Part shown: in pieces, positions 1 to 3,370 of the stretch
Layout: every line of letters begins with the position of its first letter
Numbering within the stretch: the stretch's first letter is position 1
From: Candidatus Saccharimonadia bacterium
GTDB lineage: Bacteria; Patescibacteriota; Saccharimonadia; Saccharimonadales; 2-12-FULL-41-12
Length of the DNA stretch: 5,603 nucleotides
Assembly (NCBI GenBank): GCA_023263015.1
Contig: JALQXV010000068.1
Location: 1-5,603, forward strand
Direction: 5' to 3'
Made by a program: the position numbers and the translations under genes
Notes under the pieces: generated by a model
What the model was told of the DNA's origin: nothing
The model's database searches: none
What the model saw: the letters and a program-made list of their open reading frames with translations, nothing else

Positions 1-28
1 AAAAAGACCTCGCAAGTGGAGGTCTTTT
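1..28. terminator. Bidirectional intrinsic terminator
   Basis: GACCTC (6-11) and GAGGTC (19-24) form a 6-bp stem with a 7-nt loop, flanked by an A-tract on the left and TTTT on the right, so the stem can extend with A-U pairs. It can stop transcription from either side. It probably ends a gene lying before the window, and it insulates the small-gene region that follows. Confidence 0.75.
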
Positions 29-67
29 CGCTACCTAAGCTGTTTAAACATTTGTAGTGTAACGCTC

Positions 68-79
68 CTGCATATGCAG
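68..79. repeat. 12-bp perfect palindrome
   Basis: CTGCATATGCAG reads identically on both strands. It lies about 40 bp upstream of the -10 element at 117-122, so it could be a protein-binding site. A chance occurrence cannot be excluded and there is no second copy in the window. Confidence 0.3.
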
Positions 80-89
80 TGTCAACGAC

Positions 90-98
90 TTATCCACA
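90..98 (+). promoter_or_regulatory. DnaA-box-like 9-mer at a -35 position
   Basis: TTATCCACA matches the TTATNCACA consensus of bacterial DnaA boxes exactly. It covers the place where a -35 hexamer would lie for the extended -10 promoter at 114-122. It is single, and no AT-rich unwinding element or box cluster is visible, so an origin is not supported. If functional it would more likely regulate that promoter. Confidence 0.35.
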
Positions 99-113
99 AC
101 AAAGCTTTACACA

Positions 114-122
114 TGCTATAAT
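114..122 (+). promoter_or_regulatory. Extended -10 promoter for the leader/small-gene unit
   Basis: TGC followed by TATAAT is a full-consensus extended -10 element (TGN-TATAAT). No good -35 is present 16-18 bp upstream, which fits an extended -10 promoter. The expected start point is about position 129. The transcript would then lose nearly all of the 5' arm of the overlapping terminator (123-129) and could escape it. Confidence 0.6.
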
Positions 123-155
123 ACCGCTGTCTTAAGTTTAATGCAGCGGTTTTTT
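123..155 (+). terminator. Intrinsic terminator overlapping a promoter
   Basis: ACCGCTG (123-129) pairs perfectly with CAGCGGT (144-150) across a 14-nt loop and is followed by a run of T. On the + strand this is a rho-independent terminator for transcripts entering from upstream. Its 5' arm begins directly after the -10 hexamer at 117-122, so a transcript started there at about 129 should not form it. Confidence 0.65.
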
Positions 156-256
156 AATTTGTACGCTATGTACGGTTGTACCCAAAAATGGGCACCGTAC
201 TAACAACAGGTACAACCTGCTGCCAAGGCTTAAGACACCAGTACGGTGTCCTTTTT
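129..256 (+). ncRNA. Structured leader RNA with alternative pairings (attenuator or riboswitch-like)
   Basis: Several complementary segments compete. GTACGGT at 170-176 pairs with ACCGTAC at 194-200, and GTACGGTG at 241-248 can pair with CACCGTAC at 193-200. GGTTGTACC (174-182) is fully complementary to GGTACAACC (209-217). GTCTTAAG (129-136), at the predicted 5' end, is complementary to CTTAAGAC (229-236), which overlaps the 5' arm of the terminal hairpin (234-250). GCAGC (143-147) can pair with GCTGC (219-223). The last hairpin is followed by T5, then the Shine-Dalgarno and start codon of a 31-codon gene. This is the layout of a transcription-attenuating leader. I do not recognise it as a known riboswitch class. 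An 11-codon ORF (168-203) lies inside it and could act as a leader peptide, but it has no Shine-Dalgarno. Confidence 0.5.
234..256 (+). terminator. Attenuator hairpin before the small membrane-peptide gene
   Basis: GACACC (234-239) and GGTGTC (245-250) form a 6-bp stem with loop AGTAC, followed by C and T5. It lies 25 nt upstream of the start codon at 275, between promoter and gene, so it would act as a conditional terminator. Both arms also have alternative upstream partners (229-236 with 129-136; 241-248 with 193-200). Confidence 0.6.
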
Positions 257-274
257 AATTTAGCGGAGGTTACG

Positions 275-370
275 ATGGAAGATAACGGATTATTATTTTG
301 GTTTATGTACTTCTCAACATTTGCTATTGGGTGTGTAATAGGTGCTGCGTATGAGCGCCAGAAGCACTAG
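275..370 (+). CDS. 31-residue single-pass membrane peptide, function unknown
   Basis: The start at ATG 275 is chosen because GGAGG (265-269) sits 5 nt upstream, an ideal Shine-Dalgarno, and nothing similar supports the longer in-frame TTG at 176, which would run through the structured leader. The peptide has an acidic N-terminal end (M-E-D-N), then a continuous hydrophobic stretch at about residues 5-26 rich in Phe, Leu, Ile and Gly, and a short basic tail (E-R-Q-K-H). This is the pattern of a single transmembrane helix with its C-terminus in the cytoplasm. No family is recognised. The strong ribosome site behind a terminator hairpin suggests expression that is high but conditional. It could be a small membrane regulator or a toxin-like peptide; the sequence does not decide this. 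Confidence 0.6.
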   Translation: MEDNGLLFWFMYFSTFAIGCVIGAAYERQKH

Positions 371-372
371 AT

Positions 373-381
373 TGGTATAAT
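373..381 (+). promoter_or_regulatory. Extended -10 promoter, leaderless start
   Basis: TGG followed by consensus TATAAT (376-381). Six bases separate the hexamer from the ATG at 388, so the predicted transcript starts on or next to the start codon. There is no recognisable -35. Confidence 0.5.
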
Positions 382-387
382 AGACCT

Positions 388-459
388 ATGAGCAAGAAAC
401 TCTTTAAGAAACTTATTAAGAAAGCTTCGCAGCCCGTTCCAAAAGAATCGGACAAATAG
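388..459 (+). CDS. Possible 23-residue basic peptide, function unknown
   Basis: The peptide begins M-S-K-K-L-F-K-K-L-I-K-K, a strongly cationic amphipathic helix pattern, and ends in a Pro/Lys-rich tail. There is no Shine-Dalgarno, but a consensus extended -10 lies 6 bases before the ATG, so translation would be leaderless, as for several other genes here. The last 44 bases overlap the 3' end of the transposase gene on the opposite strand. That could mean it is a chance ORF, or that the two 3' ends overlap. No family is recognised; the call rests on promoter placement and composition. Confidence 0.4.
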   Translation: MSKKLFKKLIKKASQPVPKESDK

Positions 460-1270
460 GTAACGCTCGGTAGTTGTACCGGAACGAAAACTCATTTACA
501 TACGTCTGTAGGTATTTAGGGGAAACCATATGATATGTTCCTCTTATTGAGTTTTTTAGTTGAGACCAGTAACCCTCAATAGTATTTGTGTGGGTTTCTC
601 CAATACCATACTGACCGGCAGAGTGATTGATTCGTTGGTGCTCATAACCCATGTCTGGGATTAGTTTTTTGTATAGATGAAAATAGTCTGTATTAACAAC
701 TGCTTCTATAGATACTTGGTCTCGTATAATCGGCTTAACTGTTTTGTGAGTGAGGCTTGGAGCTACAACAGCCTTAACAGAACCACCCCGCTCAACAATA
801 CCGAAGATAGGTGTTTTGTTTTTGGTACCACGTCCGACACCCTGTCCTTTTTTGCGTCCTCCCACATATGTTTCGTCCATTTCAACGGTGCCCGTAAAGG
901 TGTCTGTATCGTCCTCCATGAGTTTACGAATCTGTTTGGCCATTCGCCACGCAGTCTTGTACGTAACTCCTAGATGGCGCTCTAATTCCTTAGCAGAGAC
1001 ACCATTCTTACTAACAGAGAAAAGATAGATAGCATAAAACCAATTCCAAAGACTTGTAGATGATTTTCTAAAGATAGTCTCGGCTAACGGATAGATATGT
1101 TTATCACATTCAGAACACACAAAACCCTGTCGTCCGGTAATTGGGTGAAACTTCACTCCAACAACTCCACACTTAGGACAAGTATCTCCAAATCGATTCT
1201 CAAGCACTGACAATAAACAGGCTTGGTCGTCTGGATATTCTGCTTTAAAGTCCTTAAATGTGTATCTCAT
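416..1270 (-). CDS. IS1595/ISXO2-type transposase
   Basis: From the ATG at 1270 the protein has 284 residues, usual for this family. Residues 31-55 hold a zinc ribbon (C31-x2-C34, C52-x2-C55), followed by a helix-turn-helix-like segment at about 86-116 (G-V-S-A-K-E-L-E-R-H-L-G-V). The DDE/DDN-type catalytic core (DUF1610/ISXO2-like fold) shows the first Asp in E-M-D-E-T-Y-V-G-G (D132), the second in V-V-N-T-D-Y (D195), and the last in H-T-N-T-I-E-G (N229/E232). The reading frame is open to a 25-residue longer ATG at 1345. The start at 1270 is preferred because family members begin with a short residue run before K-D-F-x-x-E-[YF]-P-D-D, and a good promoter lies directly before it. The gene appears intact. 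It cuts and joins DNA of its own element. No passenger gene is certain. Confidence 0.9.
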   Translation of the reverse strand: MRYTFKDFKAEYPDDQACLLSVLENRFGDTCPKCGVVGVKFHPITGRQGFVCSECDKHIYPLAETIFRKSSTSLWNWFYAIYLFSVSKNGVSAKELERHLGVTYKTAWRMAKQIRKLMEDDTDTFTGTVEMDETYVGGRKKGQGVGRGTKNKTPIFGIVERGGSVKAVVAPSLTHKTVKPIIRDQVSIEAVVNTDYFHLYKKLIPDMGYEHQRINHSAGQYGIGETHTNTIEGYWSQLKNSIRGTYHMVSPKYLQTYVNEFSFRYNYRALPICPILLERAAKLS

Positions 1271-1277
1271 ATTGCTA

Positions 1278-1306
1278 ATATTAGCAAATAAAAGTACATA
1301 AGTCAA
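1278..1306 (-). promoter_or_regulatory. Transposase promoter giving a leaderless mRNA
   Basis: Read on the - strand: TTGACT (-35, 1306-1301), a 17-bp spacer, then TGC and TAATAT (-10, 1283-1278). Seven bases follow before the ATG at 1270, so transcription should begin at the start codon itself. This is the best sigma-70-like promoter in the window. Confidence 0.7.
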
Positions 1307-1332
1307 GGTGTTATAGTTCCTTATAGAACAAG

Positions 1333-1375
1333 TATTTATAGACATATCTAATATACCTCTGTATATTTATAGACA
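1333..1375. repeat. 12-bp direct repeats flanking a dyad
   Basis: TATTTATAGACA occurs at 1333-1344 and again at 1364-1375, 31 bp apart (about three helical turns). Between them AATATAC (1350-1356) and GTATATT (1361-1367) form a 7-bp inverted repeat with a CTCT loop. TTATAG also occurs at 1311 and 1321. The cluster lies just upstream of the transposase promoter and may be a transposase or repressor binding region, or part of the element's end. Confidence 0.5.
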
Positions 1376-1385
1376 GCAGGAATGC

Positions 1386-1408
1386 AAGAGACCTTTCGGG
1401 GTCTCTTT
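1386..1408. terminator. Intrinsic terminator downstream of the tRNA
   Basis: AAGAGACC (1386-1393) pairs with GGTCTCTT (1400-1407) across a 6-nt loop. The A and T ends make it usable from both sides, with the better T-rich tail on the + strand. On the - strand it lies 26 bases after the CCA end of the tRNA and before the transposase unit, so it probably ends the tRNA transcript. Confidence 0.6.
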
Positions 1409-1433
1409 ACCTTTTATAAGCAGTCCACCTGAG

Positions 1434-1510
1434 TGGCGCCACGGAGTGGAATCGAACCACTGACCTCATTCTTAGCAGGAATGCGCTCTGTCCAACTGAG
1501 CTACCGAGGC
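1434..1510 (-). tRNA. tRNA with anticodon GCU in a class I body (Ser codon AGY; Arg-like body)
   Basis: The - strand from 1510 folds into a 77-nt cloverleaf: acceptor GCCTCGG/CCGTGGC with one U4-U69 mismatch, D stem GCTC/GAGC, anticodon stem CATTC/GAATG with loop CTGCTAA, variable loop AGGTC (5 nt), T stem AGTGG/CCACT with loop TTCGATT, discriminator G and encoded CCA (1436-1434). U33, anticodon GCU and A37 fit the loop well, so the codons read should be AGC/AGU (Ser). Bacterial tRNA-Ser normally has a long variable arm, which is absent here. The D loop with A20 after GG, together with C35 and U36 of the anticodon, resembles tRNA-Arg of the UCU/CCU kind. It may be a divergent Arg tRNA with a changed wobble base, a mistranslating tRNA, or a decaying copy. 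Confidence 0.85.
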
Positions 1511-1512
1511 AT

Positions 1513-1552
1513 AAAAAAAGCCCGCGCAATAACCGAAGTTATTAACACGGGC
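1513..1552 (-). terminator. Strong intrinsic terminator directly before the tRNA
   Basis: On the - strand GCCCG (1552-1548) pairs with CGGGC (1524-1520), continued by a 6-bp AATAAC/GTTATT helix (1543-1538 with 1533-1528) capped by a C-UUCG-G tetraloop, and followed by T7 (1519-1513). Only two bases separate the T-tract from the first base of the tRNA. It ends either the pentapeptide gene transcript or a short RNA started near 1589. Confidence 0.8.
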
Positions 1553-1589
1553 GAATTCGCAAACCGGACTGTTAAACTAAATTGTTAAC
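1513..1589 (-). ncRNA. Candidate 77-nt small RNA or tRNA leader
   Basis: An extended consensus -10 (1604-1596) predicts a start at about 1589 and the UUCG-capped terminator ends at 1513, giving an RNA of about 77 nt with no ORF of note. It could be an independent small RNA, or a leader through which RNA polymerase reads into the tRNA. I recognise no known family. Confidence 0.35.
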
Positions 1590-1595
1590 ACCTGA

Positions 1596-1604
1596 ATTAT
1601 ATCA
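1596..1604 (-). promoter_or_regulatory. Extended -10 promoter upstream of terminator and tRNA
   Basis: On the - strand TGA is followed by TATAAT (1601-1596), a full-consensus extended -10. No -35 match is found 17 bp upstream. It faces the hairpin at 1552-1513 and the tRNA, in the otherwise non-coding stretch 1511-1670. Confidence 0.55.
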
Positions 1605-1670
1605 CAGGGGTGCTTGCTTAGATGGTATAGTTACCAAATTTAATTAAATTGCAGTTTACATATAAAATAC

Positions 1671-2315
1671 CTAGTCCGAATATTTAATGCCGAGTTCCTG
1701 TGCCATATAGGGTGCCAAGCCAATCAATTGCTCGGCGCTAACGTCCGCACCTTTTAATCCACTTAATCCTTTCAAGCTAACTATGGTTGCTCGAGTAAAA
1801 TCAGTTCTGCTCATTTTACAAGAATCAAAATTAGTCGCATCTATTTCCGAACGTAAAAATACGACATTCTTTAACGTACTTCCATAATAATCCGTATCTT
1901 TAAGTGAACATTCTTCAAAGATGACGTTTTCTAAATTACAGTGCCGAAAATTTGCCATATCAAGCTTACAATTAATGAACTGTACATTTTTGAGTTTGCT
2001 AATTTGAAGCTGTAAGCCATCGCACCGTGAATCAATGATTGTAGTACGGTTTAGTCCAGACTGACTCAAATTTAAGCCCGAAAGCAAGGACTTACTAATA
2101 ATGATGTTTGATATAGTAGCTCGTTCTAATTTAGCACTGGTTGCATCAAGTCGTTCTAAGCTGCTGTCAGAAAAAAGAACTGCTGGTTGCTCAAAGAAAC
2201 TTATGTCTTGATTATCAGCTTTTGCACCAATCAAAGATTCGGCATCGTCTAAATGCTGTTGTAGATCATTAATATCAGTAAGTTCAGCTGGCATTGTTGG
2301 CTTAGCGACATTCAT
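1671..2315 (-). CDS. Pentapeptide-repeat protein
   Basis: The 214-residue protein has an N-terminal part of about 50 residues without repeats. About 130 residues of pentapeptide repeats follow (roughly 52-185), in which a Leu, Phe, Ile or Val recurs every fifth position preceded two residues earlier by small or polar residues, for example A-N-F-R-H and A-T-F-like units N-V-I-F, T-D-Y-Y, T-N-F-D. Such repeats build a right-handed quadrilateral beta-helix. The end (about 190-210, S-A-E-Q-L-I-G-L-A-P) is a helix with G-I-K-Y, common as a cap in this family. No signal peptide or membrane segment is seen, so it is probably cytosolic. Some family members mimic DNA and bind gyrase, but nothing here shows that function. 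The start at 2315 is supported by a -10-like TATCAT seven bases upstream and the absence of a well-placed Shine-Dalgarno. Confidence 0.85.
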   Translation of the reverse strand: MNVAKPTMPAELTDINDLQQHLDDAESLIGAKADNQDISFFEQPAVLFSDSSLERLDATSAKLERATISNIIISKSLLSGLNLSQSGLNRTTIIDSRCDGLQLQISKLKNVQFINCKLDMANFRHCNLENVIFEECSLKDTDYYGSTLKNVVFLRSEIDATNFDSCKMSRTDFTRATIVSLKGLSGLKGADVSAEQLIGLAPYMAQELGIKYSD

Positions 2316-2322
2316 ACTATTT

Positions 2323-2328
2323 ATGATA
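2323..2328 (-). promoter_or_regulatory. -10 element of the pentapeptide gene
   Basis: TATCAT on the - strand lies seven bases before the ATG at 2315, predicting a leaderless transcript. The -35 is not clear. It shares the 54-bp gap with the divergent + strand gene starting at 2370, so the two promoters may influence each other. Confidence 0.45.
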
Positions 2329-2357
2329 ATCCTTTAAGTTAAACGGTAATAGTGTAA

Positions 2358-2363
2358 TAAACT
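2358..2363 (+). promoter_or_regulatory. -10 element of the first acidic gene
   Basis: TAAACT (TANNNT type) ends six bases before the ATG at 2370. AAGGG at 2364-2368 touches the start codon too closely for a normal Shine-Dalgarno, so a leaderless start is the better reading. Confidence 0.4.
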
Positions 2364-2369
2364 AAGGGT

Positions 2370-2726
2370 ATGGCAGGAAAAGAACCACTTACAATTGATC
2401 TGGGTTCTGTTAGTGCCGAAACGCTTGCTAACGCTTACAATAGCATTCTTGAGCAAGGCGATGCCGACGACGCACAAGATGTTATGGAGCGGTTTGCGGC
2501 CGAGTGTCCTGGAATTTACGATTTTTTAATGGCATCGAGCGCCAGTGAAAAGAGCCACCTCGAAGCCAAAGAAGGCGAACTGAACGAAAACGAGCGGCTA
2601 TCTTTAGAAAATCCTAATCAACTTGCTCCACACGCCTATTCAATGTTGCTCGGGTTTTTGGCATTACGCGAAGTTGCGTCGAGCGCCCAACTGAACGCAC
2701 TGTTTGGCTCTATCATAACAGAGTAA
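2370..2726 (+). CDS. Small acidic protein of unknown function, tandem paralogue 1
   Basis: The 118-residue protein is clearly acidic and mostly helical in character, with no Cys-rich motif, signal peptide or membrane span. A first helical region (about 15-55) ends in R-F-A-A-E-C-P-G-I-Y-D-F. A charged linker (55-80) leads to a hydrophobic segment P-H-A-Y-S-M-L-L-G-F-L-A-L (87-99) and a final helix ending in L-F. The same plan with matching motifs occurs in the next gene, so the two are paralogues. The hydrophobic segment is short and amphipathic and more likely a packing or dimer helix than a membrane span. I recognise no family. The gene lies divergent from the pentapeptide gene and 47 bases before its paralogue. 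Confidence 0.8.
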   Translation: MAGKEPLTIDLGSVSAETLANAYNSILEQGDADDAQDVMERFAAECPGIYDFLMASSASEKSHLEAKEGELNENERLSLENPNQLAPHAYSMLLGFLALREVASSAQLNALFGSIITE

Positions 2727-2737
2727 ATGCTCATGCT

Positions 2738-2766
2738 TTGGTTTAGATACCTTATGCTGTATAACT
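2738..2766 (+). promoter_or_regulatory. Promoter of the second acidic gene
   Basis: TTGGTT (2738-2743) and ATAACT (2761-2766, or TATAAC one base earlier) with 17-bp spacing lie just before the ATG at 2774. There is no Shine-Dalgarno, so a leaderless start is likely. The second paralogue thus seems to have its own promoter although it follows the first closely. Confidence 0.45.
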
Positions 2767-2773
2767 ATCCTTT

Positions 2774-3118
2774 ATGGCAGCAGATATTGAAAGACTTGGT
2801 GAGATTTTCACCGAAATCAAACATACAGATATTGTAGAAATCTTTAACGCGTTAATGGCTCGCTCACACGACGATGATGACAGGGCACGAGTAATTGCAC
2901 AATTCGAAGAAGCAGCACCTGCGCTACACGAGTTCGTACATGATATTGACGATGCTGCGGGCGCTGGTTTTTTTGAAGATTTAACTGATGATACGCCCGA
3001 CCCTGAAAGTGATGGAGTTGGCGATGATTTTCATCCAATTGCGTATGGCATGTTACTTGGATTTTTAACCCTGAGCGAGATGTCCAAAGACGCTAAATTT
3101 AAATCGATGTTTCAATAA
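2774..3118 (+). CDS. Small acidic protein of unknown function, tandem paralogue 2
   Basis: The 114-residue protein is very acidic, with a D-D-D-D run at 33-36 and an Asp-rich stretch at 68-86. It shares layout with the preceding gene: an N-terminal helical region ending in Q-F-E-E-A-A-P-A-L-H-E-F (43-54) and the near-identical segment P-I-A-Y-G-M-L-L-G-F-L-T-L (88-100), then a helix with A-K-F-K-S-M-F at the end. This points to a gene duplication followed by divergence of the linker. No family or catalytic motif is recognised. Its TAA stop (3116-3118) directly abuts the stop codon of the glutaredoxin gene on the other strand, so the two mRNAs must overlap at their 3' ends. Confidence 0.8.
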   Translation: MAADIERLGEIFTEIKHTDIVEIFNALMARSHDDDDRARVIAQFEEAAPALHEFVHDIDDAAGAGFFEDLTDDTPDPESDGVGDDFHPIAYGMLLGFLTLSEMSKDAKFKSMFQ

Positions 3119-3370
3119 TTAAGCAGCAATCGCTGGAGCGATCTTGCTAAGGTTAAAGCCAACAATGACTTCTTTGGTGCCGTCAGCCTTTTCCACGACG
3201 GTTGTTGGGGCAATGGTTTTGCCAGTCATTGACTGAACTTCTTCCATGGCGCCAGAAACTTCTTCCATGTTTACGGTATCGTAGGTTGCGTTTTTCATGT
3301 TTAAGAATTTTTTAACTAATTCGCAGTAGGGGCAATTAGTTCGGGTGTAAACGGTGATCTTGCCGGCCAT
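3119..3370 (-). CDS. Glutaredoxin / NrdH-like redoxin
   Basis: An 83-residue thioredoxin-fold protein of the usual length for small glutaredoxins. The active site is C13-P-Y-C16, the cis-Pro loop is T-I-A-P-T (52-56), and G-F-N at 71-73 stands where glutaredoxins have G-G/F-D. The C-P-Y-C motif is classic for glutaredoxins; NrdH proteins more often have C-V/M-Q-C. It is the last gene of the RNR operon and overlaps the nrdB stop by one base (TAATG), with AAAGGA nine bases upstream as ribosome site. Its likely job is to reduce the disulfide formed in ribonucleotide reductase at each turnover. Whether glutathione or another thiol reduces it cannot be told from the window. Confidence 0.9.
   Translation of the reverse strand: MAGKITVYTRTNCPYCELVKKFLNMKNATYDTVNMEEVSGAMEEVQSMTGKTIAPTTVVEKADGTKEVIVGFNLSKIAPAIAA

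Larger units (their letters stand above)
416..1375 (-). mobile_element. IS1595-family insertion sequence, ends not resolved
   Basis: An intact transposase with its own promoter defines an insertion sequence. I could not find a convincing pair of terminal inverted repeats or an 8-bp target duplication by eye. The right limit given includes the direct repeats at 1333-1375, which are candidates for transposase-binding ends. The left limit is only the end of the coding region, and the true end may lie further left. Confidence 0.5.

Noticed and set aside
90..98. Replication origin at the DnaA-like box
   Set aside because: Only one box, no AT-rich unwinding region and no dnaA or dnaN gene nearby.
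176..274. In-frame upstream TTG start extending the small membrane gene to 64 codons
   Set aside because: It has no ribosome site and would translate the structured leader and terminator hairpin; GGAGG before ATG 275 decides the start.
370..420. Left inverted repeat of the insertion sequence
   Set aside because: Compared with 1300-1440 on the opposite strand, no match long enough to be credible was found.
677..1028. Two open frames on the + strand opposite the transposase
   Set aside because: They are antisense shadows of a well-conserved transposase, without promoter or ribosome site.
1466..1486. Reading the tRNA anticodon as UGC (Ala)
   Set aside because: This shifts the loop by one, loses U33 and breaks the 5-bp anticodon stem; GCU fits all conserved positions.
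1637..1650. AT-rich palindrome AATTTAATTAAATT after the pentapeptide gene
   Set aside because: It contains only A and T pairs and has no T-tract geometry of a terminator; the real one is at 1513-1552.
2844..3038. Open frame opposite the second acidic gene
   Set aside because: His/Gln/Arg-rich translation typical of the complement of an acidic gene; no start signals.
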